DNA of 64,000 bases from Pseudomonas sp. EpS/L25 (lineage in GTDB: Bacteria; Pseudomonadota; Gammaproteobacteria; Pseudomonadales; Pseudomonadaceae), in assembly GCF_001512295.1 (NCBI RefSeq), contig NZ_LNUP01000002.1:1056263-1120262 (forward strand), in the 5' to 3' direction. Both the position numbers and the translations under genes were made by a program. The stretch's first letter is position 1, and each line of letters begins with the position of its first letter. The notes under the pieces are model-generated. The model worked only from the letters and a program-made list of their open reading frames with translations. It did not search any database and had not been told where the DNA came from. This document shows positions 27,324-35,124 of the stretch, in pieces.

Positions 27324-28148
27324 ATGGAATTCGATATCTGGACCCAAAGCCTGTTGTCCGCCATGACCACCCTGTGGAGCAAGGTGGCGGGCTTCATTCC
27401 CAACGTGTTCGGTGCCCTGGTGGTGATCCTGGCCGGTTTCGCCGTCGCCAAGATCCTCGATACCGTGCTCTCCAAGGTGCTGGCCAAGCTCGGCCTGGAC
27501 CGGGTACTCGCCGGCGCCGGGGTCACCAAGCAACTGGCCAAGATCGGCATGCGCATGCCGGTCACTACCCTGATCGGCCGTATCGTCTACTGGTTCGTGC
27601 TGCTGGTGTTCCTGGTCTCGGCCGCCGAGTCCCTGGGGCTGCAGCGCGTCTCCTCCACCCTGGACGTCATGGCACTCTATGTGCCGAAGATCTTCGGCGC
27701 CGCCCTGGTGCTCATCGTCGGCGTGCTGCTGGCGCAACTGGTCAGCGGCCTGGTCCATGGCGCGGCCGAAGGCGTCGGGCTGGACTATGCCGCGGGCCTG
27801 GGGCGTCTGGCCCAGGGCCTGGTGATCATCATCTCGATCTCGGTCGCCGTCGGCCAGCTGGAGATCAAGACCGAACTGCTGAACATGGTCATCGCCATCG
27901 TGCTCACCGCCTTCGCCCTGGCCGCGGCCCTGGCGTTGGGACTCGGTAGCCGGGGGCTGGTCTCGCAGATTCTGGCGGGCATCTACGTGCGCGAACTCTA
28001 TGAAGTGGGGCAGTGGGTGACCCTGGCGGACGTCGAAGGTGAGATCGAGGAAATCGGTACCGCGAAAACCCTCATCCTGACCGAGGAGGGGGATATCGTT
28101 TCGCTGCCGAACCGTCTATTACTGGAGGCTCAGGTGCGCAGCCGCTGA
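27324..28148 (+). CDS. cmpX: MscS-like mechanosensitive channel CmpX
   Basis: Inner-membrane protein of 274 residues. There are repeated TM-helix (PF05552-like) segments at about 20-45, 75-100, 112-135, 150-170 and 180-200. A short MscS-type beta domain follows (YEVGQWVTLADVEGEIEEIG, then SLPNRLLLEAQV). It lacks the long C-terminal cage of full MscS. In Pseudomonas it lies just upstream of sigX and influences sigX expression. It starts five bases after crfX. Confidence 0.9.
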   Translation: MEFDIWTQSLLSAMTTLWSKVAGFIPNVFGALVVILAGFAVAKILDTVLSKVLAKLGLDRVLAGAGVTKQLAKIGMRMPVTTLIGRIVYWFVLLVFLVSAAESLGLQRVSSTLDVMALYVPKIFGAALVLIVGVLLAQLVSGLVHGAAEGVGLDYAAGLGRLAQGLVIIISISVAVGQLEIKTELLNMVIAIVLTAFALAAALALGLGSRGLVSQILAGIYVRELYEVGQWVTLADVEGEIEEIGTAKTLILTEEGDIVSLPNRLLLEAQVRSR

Positions 28149-28204
28149 CAGGCGCTGCGGAGATGGCTATCATGCCCGCCAATTTTTGGTAGTCATCTCT
28201 CGTC

Positions 28205-28789
28205 TTGAACAAGTCCGCCCCCCATGCCTACGACCCGACCACGCTCAGCGACGAAGAGCTGGTGCAGCGTGCGCATGGTGAACTCTTCCACGTGACGCGA
28301 GCCTACGAAGAACTCATGCGCCGTTACCAGCGCACCCTGTTCAACGTCTGCGCCCGTTACCTGGGGAACGACCGGGATGCGGACGATGTCTGCCAGGAGA
28401 TCATGCTGAAGGTGCTTTACGGTTTGAAGAATTTCGAGGGGAAATCGAAATTCAAGACCTGGCTGTACAGCATCACGTACAACGAGTGCATCACTCAGTA
28501 CCGCAAGGAGCGCCGCAAGCGGCGACTGGTGGAGGCATTAAGCCTGGATCCGATGGAAGAAGCCTCGGAAGAACGGGCGCCGAAGCTGGAAGAAAAGGGA
28601 GGGATGGATCGCTGGCTGGTGCATGTGGGGCAGGTCGATCGGGAGATTCTGGTGCTGCGCTTCGTCGCCGAACTGGAGTTCCAGGAGATCGCCGATATCA
28701 TGCACATGGGTCTCAGCGCCACCAAGATGCGATACAAGCGGGCACTCGACAAACTGCGTGACAGGTTCGCAGCTGAAGTTGAGAGCTGA
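28205..28789 (+). CDS. sigX: ECF sigma factor SigX
   Basis: Extracytoplasmic-function sigma factor of 194 residues. Region 2 is CARYLGNDRDADDVCQEIML (about 55-75) followed by FKTWLYSITYNECITQYRKE. Region 4 is DREILVLRFVAELEFQEIADI near residues 145-165. In P. aeruginosa SigX controls oprF and fatty-acid and envelope genes and responds to envelope stress; no anti-sigma gene is linked, as here. The start is a TTG. Confidence 0.95.
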   Translation: MNKSAPHAYDPTTLSDEELVQRAHGELFHVTRAYEELMRRYQRTLFNVCARYLGNDRDADDVCQEIMLKVLYGLKNFEGKSKFKTWLYSITYNECITQYRKERRKRRLVEALSLDPMEEASEERAPKLEEKGGMDRWLVHVGQVDREILVLRFVAELEFQEIADIMHMGLSATKMRYKRALDKLRDRFAAEVES

Positions 28790-28814
28790 CGGAATGAGTC
28801 TGCCGTAAGTTTTT

Positions 28815-28840
28815 GAACTTCACGAAAACTTGTTGTCGAA
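28815..28840 (+). promoter_or_regulatory. Candidate ECF promoter before oprF
   Basis: GAACTT at 28815-28820 and TCGAA at 28836-28840, 15 bases apart, resemble the GAACTT/TCtGA pattern of ECF sigma factors such as AlgU. The spacing is slightly short. Its position 50 bases before the oprF start makes it plausible. Confidence 0.35.
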
Positions 28841-28889
28841 GCCTCCGGAGATTGCCGGAATTAGTACCACTACAATGGGGATACAAAGG

Positions 28890-29939
28890 ATGAAACTGAA
28901 GAGCACCTTGGGCGTCGTGATCGGCTCCCTGCTGGCAAGCGCCTCGCTGAGCGCCCTGGCACAAGGTCAAGGCGCCGTCGAGACTGAGCTGTTCGGCAGC
29001 CGTCTGTTCACCGACAGCCAGCGCAACATGACCAACGCTGACCTCTACGGTGGTTCCGTAGGCTACTTCCTGACCGACGACGTCGAGCTGGCGCTGTCCT
29101 ACGGTGAGTACCACAACGCCCGTGGCGACCGTGACCTGGGCCACAAGAACATCAAGGGCAGCCTGGCCGCTCTGGACGCTTACTACCACTTCGGTCAGCC
29201 GGGTGTAGGCCTGCGTCCCTACGTGTCCGGTGGCTTCGCTCACCAGTCCATCAGCAACCGCGACATCAACGAAGGTGGTCGTGACCGTTCCACCTACGCC
29301 AATGTCGGTGCCGGTCTGAAGTACTACTTCACCGAGAACCTGTACGCCCGTACCGGCGTGCAAGCCAACTACAACATCGACTACGGCGACACCGAGTGGA
29401 GCGCTGCTGTGGGTGTTGGTCTGAACTTCGGTGGTTCCACCAAGAAAGCCGTTGCCCCGGCTCCGGCTCCGGTTGCCGATGTCTGCACCGACTCCGACAA
29501 CGACGGCGTCTGCGACAACGTCGACAAGTGCCCGAACACCCCGGCCAACGTCACCGTTGACGCTACCGGCTGCCCGGCTGCCGCCGAAACCGTTCGCGTC
29601 GAGCTGGACGTGAAATTCGATTTCGACAAGGCCGTGGTCAAGCCCAACAGCTACGCCGACATCAAGAACCTGGCTGACTTCATGCAGCAGTACCCGCAGA
29701 CCAGCACCACCGTTGAAGGCCACACCGACTCCGTCGGCACCGACGCCTACAACCAGAAGCTGTCCGAGCGTCGTGCCAATGCCGTGCGTAACGTGCTGGT
29801 CAACCAGTACGGCGTGCAAGGCAGCCGTGTTAACGCCGTTGGTTACGGTGAGTCCCGTCCGGTTGCGGACAACTCCACCGAAGCTGGCCGCGCCGTTAAC
29901 CGTCGCGTAGAAGCCGAAGTCGAAGCTCAGGCCAAGTAA
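28890..29939 (+). CDS. oprF: Major outer-membrane porin OprF
   Basis: OmpA-family porin of 349 residues. It has a signal peptide (cleavage after ALA, near residue 24), an N-terminal eight-stranded barrel (to about 185), a loop with four cysteines in CTDSDNDGVCDNVDKC...GCP, and a C-terminal peptidoglycan-binding OmpA domain (about 230-349, GHTDSVGTDAYNQKLSERRA). It is a non-specific slow porin and anchors the outer membrane to the wall. The ATG at 28890 is chosen because it gives the classic MKLKSTLGVVIGS start. Strong synonymous bias suggests high expression. Confidence 0.97.
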   Translation: MKLKSTLGVVIGSLLASASLSALAQGQGAVETELFGSRLFTDSQRNMTNADLYGGSVGYFLTDDVELALSYGEYHNARGDRDLGHKNIKGSLAALDAYYHFGQPGVGLRPYVSGGFAHQSISNRDINEGGRDRSTYANVGAGLKYYFTENLYARTGVQANYNIDYGDTEWSAAVGVGLNFGGSTKKAVAPAPAPVADVCTDSDNDGVCDNVDKCPNTPANVTVDATGCPAAAETVRVELDVKFDFDKAVVKPNSYADIKNLADFMQQYPQTSTTVEGHTDSVGTDAYNQKLSERRANAVRNVLVNQYGVQGSRVNAVGYGESRPVADNSTEAGRAVNRRVEAEVEAQAK

Positions 29940-29960
29940 GCAGCCTGATCTAGATGCAAG

Positions 29961-29986
29961 AAAGCCCGCCTCGTGCGGGCTTTTTT
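29961..29986 (+). terminator. Rho-independent terminator of oprF
   Basis: AAAGCCCGC and GCGGGCTTT pair perfectly around CTCGT, followed by a T run. Confidence 0.92.
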
Positions 29987-30029
29987 GTGCCTGCCGATTC
30001 CTCTTCTCGGTCAGGCGGATAGCAGCCAT

Positions 30030-30056
30030 AAAAAACCCCGCCGAGGCGGGGTTCTT
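30030..30056 (-). terminator. Rho-independent terminator of gltA
   Basis: On the minus strand AACCCCGCC and GGCGGGGTT pair around TCG and run into six T residues. It lies 15 bases after the gltA stop. It faces the oprF terminator, so the two convergent genes are insulated. Confidence 0.92.
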
Positions 30057-30071
30057 CGAGGCGCGACTGAA

Positions 30072-31352
30072 TCAGTCGCGATCGTCCGGGATGTCGCGTT
30101 GGGTCACGCCGGTGTACAGCTGGCGCGGCCGGCCGATCTTGTACGGACCGGACAGCATTTCCTGCCAGTGCGAGATCCAGCCGACGGTGCGGGCCATGGC
30201 GAAGATCACCGTGAACATGCTGGTGGGGATGCCGATCGCCTTGAGGATGATGCCGGAGTAGAAGTCCACGTTCGGGTAGAGGTTGCGCTCGACGAAGTAG
30301 GAATCCTTCCGGGCCAGCTCTTCCAGGCGCATGGCCAGTTCCAGCTGCGGATCGTTGATGCCCAGCTCGGCCAGGACCTCGTCGCAGGTCTGCTTCATCA
30401 CCGTGGCGCGCGGATCAAAGTTCTTGTACACGCGATGGCCAAAGCCCATCAGCTTGAAGGGATCGTTCTTGTCCTTGGCCTTGGCGACGAACTTGTCGAT
30501 GTTGGCGACATCGCCGATCTCGTCCAGCATCTTCAGCACCGCCTCGTTGGCGCCACCGTGCGCCGGGCCCCAAAGGGCGGCGATGCCCGCGGCGATACAG
30601 GCGAAGGGGTTGGCACCCGAAGAACCGGCCAGGCGGACGGTGGAGGTGGAGGCATTCTGCTCGTGATCGGCGTGCAGGATGAAGATGCGATCCATGGCGC
30701 GCGCCAGCACCGGGCTGATCGGCTTTTCCTCGCACGGGGTGTTGAACATCATGTGCAGGAAGTTTTCCGAATACCCCAGGTTGTTGCGGGGGTACATCAT
30801 CGGCTGGCCCATGGAGTACTTGTGCACCATGGCGGCCAGGGTCGGCATCTTGGCGATCAAACGCATCGCCGAGATCTCGCGGTGCTGCGGATCGGTGATG
30901 TCCAGGGAGTCGTGGTAGAAGGCCGAGAGGGCGCCGACCACACCGCACATGATGGCCATGGGGTGCGCGTCGCGACGGAAGCCGTTGAAGAAGTTCTTCA
31001 GTTGCTCGTGAACCATGGTGTGGTTCTTGATGGTGTCGACGAACTGCGCCTTTTCTTGCGTGTTCGGCAATTCACCCTTGAGCAGCAGGTAACAGGTCTC
31101 GAGGTAGTCGGATTTCTCCGCCAATTGCTCGATGGGATAGCCGCGGTGCAGCAGGATGCCCTTGTCACCATCGATGTAGGTGATCTTGGACTCGCAGGAC
31201 GCGGTGGACATGAAGCCCGGGTCGAAGGTGAACACACCGGTGGAGGTGAGGTTGCGAACATCGATCACGTCCGGGCCAAGCGTGCCGGACATAACGGGCA
31301 GGTCAACCGGATCCGCTCCCGAGATGATCAACTGCGCTTTCTTGTCAGCCAT
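30072..31352 (-). CDS. gltA: Type II citrate synthase
   Basis: Condenses oxaloacetate and acetyl-CoA to open the TCA cycle; 426 residues, the hexameric Gram-negative type. Catalytic positions are visible in [11 protein letters not shown] (His), [14 protein letters not shown] (His) and the C-terminal DFYSGI (Asp), plus the N-terminal zinc-like beta domain typical of type II. It is divergent from sdhCDAB across 345 bases that hold promoters for both directions. Confidence 0.98.
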   Translation of the reverse strand: MADKKAQLIISGADPVDLPVMSGTLGPDVIDVRNLTSTGVFTFDPGFMSTASCESKITYIDGDKGILLHRGYPIEQLAEKSDYLETCYLLLKGELPNTQEKAQFVDTIKNHTMVHEQLKNFFNGFRRDAHPMAIMCGVVGALSAFYHDSLDITDPQHREISAMRLIAKMPTLAAMVHKYSMGQPMMYPRNNLGYSENFLHMMFNTPCEEKPISPVLARAMDRIFILHADHEQNASTSTVRLAGSSGANPFACIAAGIAALWGPAHGGANEAVLKMLDEIGDVANIDKFVAKAKDKNDPFKLMGFGHRVYKNFDPRATVMKQTCDEVLAELGINDPQLELAMRLEELARKDSYFVERNLYPNVDFYSGIILKAIGIPTSMFTVIFAMARTVGWISHWQEMLSGPYKIGRPRQLYTGVTQRDIPDDRD

Positions 31353-31410
31353 TAGGCCTCCTTATTTTGCTTTGAAATCATCAATAAACCCTCCACTCAG
31401 GGCCTCGCCC

Positions 31411-31438
31411 ACTATAGAGGGATAAATTTGAAAGTCAA
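31411..31438 (-). promoter_or_regulatory. Sigma-70 promoter of gltA
   Basis: Read on the minus strand, TTGACT (31438-31433) and TATAGT (31416-31411) are 16 bases apart, about 60 bases before the gltA ATG. Good match to consensus. Confidence 0.7.
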
Positions 31439-31550
31439 TTTACGAAAATATCCGCCTAGAGGGGCTTTATGGCCGGATTGTGCGGCGAAAAGACATTAAC
31501 ACGCAGGCTTTTGAATATCAGCTGGCGACGTCGGAATCGGGCATCCGCGT

Positions 31551-31579
31551 TTGTCATGAGTAGGCTAACTGTCTATAAT
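31551..31579 (+). promoter_or_regulatory. Sigma-70 promoter of sdhCDAB
   Basis: TTGTCA (31551-31556) and a perfect TATAAT (31574-31579) are 17 bases apart. The transcript would have a leader of about 110 bases containing short GC-rich hairpins around 31588-31630. Confidence 0.8.
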
Positions 31580-31697
31580 TCTCGCCCGACCGTACCGGGT
31601 CGGTGAGCTGACGCCGAGCGGTCGGCGCTTCCATCCAGAAGCGCTTAGCAGATGTGGGATCTCCTATAACTAGCCCGACCGCAATTGGGCCCTCAGT

Positions 31698-32084
31698 GTG
31701 AAAGAAGCCGTGAATAGCAAACGACCTGTAAACCTAGATCTCAGGACCATCAAACTTCCTATCACAGCTTATACCTCGATCCTTCACCGTATCTCCGGCG
31801 TCATCCTGTTCCTCGGCATCGCGGTAATGCTCTATGGGCTGCACCTGTCGCTGGGCAGCGAGGAAGGCTTCGGTCAGGTGAAAGCTTTTCTGGCGCATCC
31901 GCTGGTCAAGCTGGTGATTTGGGGTCTGCTGTCCGCGTTGCTCTACCACCTGGTCGCCGGCATTCGGCACCTGATCATGGATGGTGGTGCCGGTGAAACC
32001 CTGCAGGGTGGCAAGTTGGGCGCGCAGCTAGTGCTGGTCATTTCCGCAGTTCTGATCATTCTGGCAGGGGTTTGGGTATGGTAA
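31698..32084 (+). CDS. sdhC: Succinate dehydrogenase cytochrome b556 subunit
   Basis: Membrane anchor of complex II, 128 residues with three helices (about 27-48, 68-88, 107-127). The haem/quinone region is SILHRISGVILF, with the ligand His in LYHLVAGIRHLIMD. The GTG start gives MKEAVNSKRPVNLDLRTIK, as in other Pseudomonas; a second GTG two bases upstream is out of frame. It overlaps sdhD by seven bases. Confidence 0.94.
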   Translation: MKEAVNSKRPVNLDLRTIKLPITAYTSILHRISGVILFLGIAVMLYGLHLSLGSEEGFGQVKAFLAHPLVKLVIWGLLSALLYHLVAGIRHLIMDGGAGETLQGGKLGAQLVLVISAVLIILAGVWVW

Positions 32085-32446
32085 CCAACGTCACCAATCT
32101 TTCGCGTTCCGGTCTCTACGACTGGATGGCGCAACGGGTCTCGGCAGTCGTCCTCGCGGTCTACTTCCTCTTCATCATCGGCTACCTGATCCTTCATCCA
32201 GGGCTCACCTTCGAGCAATGGCATGGCCTGTTCTCCCACACCCTGATGCGCATCTTCAGCCTGCTGGCGCTGGTGTCCATCTGCGTTCATGCCTGGGTCG
32301 GTATGTGGACCATCTCCACCGACTACCTGACCACCATGGCGATCGGCAAGGGTGCGACCGCCGTGCGTTTCCTCTTCCAGGCGGTATGCGGGTTCGCGAT
32401 GTTCGCGTTCTTCGTCTGGGGCGTGCAGATCTTTTGGGGTGTTTGA
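32078..32446 (+). CDS. sdhD: Succinate dehydrogenase membrane anchor SdhD
   Basis: Second membrane subunit of complex II, 122 residues with three helices. Motifs include GLYDWMAQRVSAVVLA near the N-terminus and CVHAWVGMWTISTDY carrying the haem-ligand His. The ATG at 32078 is preferred over an in-frame start two codons earlier because it gives MVTNVTNLSRSGL. It overlaps the sdhC stop, and sdhA starts three bases after its stop. Confidence 0.94.
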   Translation: MVTNVTNLSRSGLYDWMAQRVSAVVLAVYFLFIIGYLILHPGLTFEQWHGLFSHTLMRIFSLLALVSICVHAWVGMWTISTDYLTTMAIGKGATAVRFLFQAVCGFAMFAFFVWGVQIFWGV

Positions 32447-32449
32447 TCA

Positions 32450-34222
32450 ATGTCCACGATTCGTCATATTTCGTTTGATGCCATCATCGTAGGTGGCGGC
32501 GGCGCCGGTATGCGCGCTGCCCTGCAACTGGCCCAGTCCGGTCACAAGACCGCGGTGATCACCAAGGTCTTCCCGACTCGCTCCCACACCGTGTCCGCCC
32601 AGGGCGGCATCACCTGCGCCATCGCCTCGGCCGACCCGAACGACGACTGGCGCTGGCACATGTACGACACCGTCAAGGGCTCCGACTACATCGGTGACCA
32701 GGACGCCATCGAATACATGTGCTCCGTGGGCCCGGAAGCGGTGTTCGAACTCGAGCACATGGGGCTGCCGTTCTCCCGTACCGAACAGGGCCGCATCTAT
32801 CAGCGTCCCTTCGGTGGCCAGTCCAAGGACTACGGCAAGGGTGGCCAGGCCGCGCGTACCTGCGCTGCTGCCGACCGTACCGGTCACGCCCTGCTGCACA
32901 CTCTCTATCAGGGCAACCTGAAGAACAACACGGTGTTCCTGAACGAGTGGTACGCCGTGGACCTAGTGAAGAACCAGGACGGCGTCGTCGTCGGCGTCAT
33001 CGCCATCTGCATCGAAACCGGCGAGACCGTCTACGTCAAGGCCAAGGCTACCGTGCTGGCCACCGGCGGTGCGGGTCGTATCTACGCCTCCACCACCAAT
33101 GCCCTGATCAACACCGGTGACGGTGTCGGCATGGCCCTGCGCGCCGGCGTGCCGGTGCAGGACATCGAGATGTGGCAGTTCCACCCGACCGGCATCGCCG
33201 GCGCCGGGGTGCTGGTCACCGAGGGTTGCCGTGGTGAAGGTGGTTACCTGATCAACAAGCACGGCGAGCGTTTCATGGAGCGCTATGCGCCCAACGCCAA
33301 GGACCTGGCCGGTCGCGACGTGGTCGCCCGTTCCATGGTCAAGGAAGTACTGGCCGGCAATGGCTGCGGCCCCGATGGCGACCACGTCCTGCTGAAGCTG
33401 GACCACCTGGGCGAAGAGGTGCTGCACAGCCGCCTGCCGGGTATCTGCGAGCTGTCCAAGACCTTCGCCCATGTCGATCCGGTCGTCGCACCGGTCCCCG
33501 TGATCCCCACCTGCCACTATATGATGGGCGGCATCGCCACCAACATTCATGGCCAGGCCATCACCCAGGACGCCAACGGCAACGACAAGATCATCGAAGG
33601 CCTGTTCGCCGTGGGCGAAGTGGCCTGCGTGTCCGTGCACGGTGCCAACCGCCTGGGTGGCAACTCGCTGCTCGACCTGGTGGTCTTCGGTCGCGCGGCC
33701 GGCCTGCACCTGGAGAAGGCGCTCAAGGACGGCATCGAGCATCGCGGCGCTTCGGAAAGCGACCTGGAAGCCTCGCTGCAGCGCCTGTCCGGCGTCAACG
33801 AGCGCACCACCGGTGAAGACGTCGCCACGCTGCGCAAGCAACTGCAGACCTGCATGCAGAACTACTTCGGGGTGTTCCGCACCGGCGAGTACATGCAGAA
33901 GGGCATCGCCGAGCTGGCCGATCTGCGCGAGCGCATCGCCAAGGTCAAGATCAACGATAAGAGCCAGGGCTTCAACACCGCCCGCGTCGAAGCCCTCGAG
34001 CTGCAGAACCTGCTCGAAGTGGCCGAGGCGACCGCCATCGCCGCCGAGAACCGCAAGGAGTCCCGCGGCGCCCACGCTCGCGAAGACTTCGAAGAGCGCG
34101 ACGACGAGAACTGGCTGTGCCACACCCTCTATTTCCCCGGTGAAAAGCGGGTCTCCAAGCGTGGAGTCAATTTCGCGCCCAAGACCGTACCGATGTTCGA
34201 ACCCAAGGTTCGGACTTACTAA
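32450..34222 (+). CDS. sdhA: Succinate dehydrogenase flavoprotein subunit
   Basis: Catalytic subunit of complex II, 590 residues. It has the FAD-binding [13 protein letters not shown] near residue 14, the covalent-FAD His in [12 protein letters not shown], the substrate motif FHPTGIAG near residue 245, and [18 protein letters not shown]. It oxidises succinate to fumarate and passes electrons to SdhB. Confidence 0.98.
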   Translation: MSTIRHISFDAIIVGGGGAGMRAALQLAQSGHKTAVITKVFPTRSHTVSAQGGITCAIASADPNDDWRWHMYDTVKGSDYIGDQDAIEYMCSVGPEAVFELEHMGLPFSRTEQGRIYQRPFGGQSKDYGKGGQAARTCAAADRTGHALLHTLYQGNLKNNTVFLNEWYAVDLVKNQDGVVVGVIAICIETGETVYVKAKATVLATGGAGRIYASTTNALINTGDGVGMALRAGVPVQDIEMWQFHPTGIAGAGVLVTEGCRGEGGYLINKHGERFMERYAPNAKDLAGRDVVARSMVKEVLAGNGCGPDGDHVLLKLDHLGEEVLHSRLPGICELSKTFAHVDPVVAPVPVIPTCHYMMGGIATNIHGQAITQDANGNDKIIEGLFAVGEVACVSVHGANRLGGNSLLDLVVFGRAAGLHLEKALKDGIEHRGASESDLEASLQRLSGVNERTTGEDVATLRKQLQTCMQNYFGVFRTGEYMQKGIAELADLRERIAKVKINDKSQGFNTARVEALELQNLLEVAEATAIAAENRKESRGAHAREDFEERDDENWLCHTLYFPGEKRVSKRGVNFAPKTVPMFEPKVRTY

Positions 34223-34233
34223 AGGTGACCACC

Positions 34234-34938
34234 ATGTTGAAAGTCAGCGTATATCGTTACAACCCGGATCAGGACGGCCTGCCGTCCATGCAGGAGTTCC
34301 AGGTCGATACCGGTGGGAAGGACCTCATGGTGCTGGACGTCCTGGCTCTGATCAAAGAGCAGGATGAAGGCTTCTCCTACCGTCGTTCCTGCCGCGAAGG
34401 CGTGTGCGGCTCCGACGGCATGAACATCAACGGCAAGAACGGCCTGGCGTGCATCACCCCGCTGTCGGCCGTGGTCAAGAACGACAAGCTGGTGGTGCGC
34501 CCGCTGCCCGGCCTGCCGGTCATCCGCGACCTGGTCGTGGACATGAGCATCTTCTACAAGCAGTACGAGAAGGTGAAACCCTTCCTGCAGAACGAGACGC
34601 CGGCCCCGGCCATCGAGCGCCTGCAGAGCCCGGAAGATCGCGAGAAGATCGACGGCCTCTACGAGTGCATCCTGTGCGCCTGCTGCTCGACGTCCTGCCC
34701 GTCCTTCTGGTGGAATCCCGACAAGTTCCTCGGCCCGGCCGCGCTGCTGCAAGCCTATCGTTTCCTGGCCGACAGCCGCGACACCAAGACCGAGGAACGT
34801 CTGGCCGCCATGGATGATCCGTTCAGCGTGTTCCGCTGCCGTTCGATCATGAACTGCGTGGCGGTCTGTCCCAAGGGGCTGAACCCGACCAAGGCCATCG
34901 GCCACGTTCGGGCGATGCTGCTGCAGAGCGGTACCTGA
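34234..34938 (+). CDS. sdhB: Succinate dehydrogenase iron-sulfur subunit
   Basis: Electron-transfer subunit of complex II, 234 residues. It carries a [2Fe-2S] site in SCREGVCGSDGMNINGKNG plus a later Cys, a [4Fe-4S] site in CILCACCSTSCP, and a [3Fe-4S] site in CRSIMNCVAVCPKG. The ATG at 34234 has AAAGGTGA six bases upstream and is preferred to a GTG three codons earlier. Confidence 0.97.
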   Translation: MLKVSVYRYNPDQDGLPSMQEFQVDTGGKDLMVLDVLALIKEQDEGFSYRRSCREGVCGSDGMNINGKNGLACITPLSAVVKNDKLVVRPLPGLPVIRDLVVDMSIFYKQYEKVKPFLQNETPAPAIERLQSPEDREKIDGLYECILCACCSTSCPSFWWNPDKFLGPAALLQAYRFLADSRDTKTEERLAAMDDPFSVFRCRSIMNCVAVCPKGLNPTKAIGHVRAMLLQSGT

Positions 34939-34945
34939 TCCACGT

Positions 34946-34972
34946 CCCGCCCGGCCAGTTGTGCCGGGCGGG
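34946..34972 (+). terminator. Hairpin after sdhB
   Basis: CCCGCCCGGC and GCCGGGCGGG form a perfect ten-bp stem around seven bases. There is no T run, so it may be a weak terminator or an mRNA-stabilising or processing hairpin between sdhB and sucA. The remainder of the 186-base gap shows nothing else. Confidence 0.6.
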
Positions 34973-35124
34973 TTCGTTAGTGACCTTGATAGCTTGATTC
35001 AACCAACGTCCATTCAGGGATACCCGGAATGTCATCCGGGCATCGGCGCAGCCGCAAGGCGACCAGGCCCCAGGTATGGGTTAGGTCATCGGCTGATGCT
35101 ATCTCTGCCGAAGGGGTGAACTAG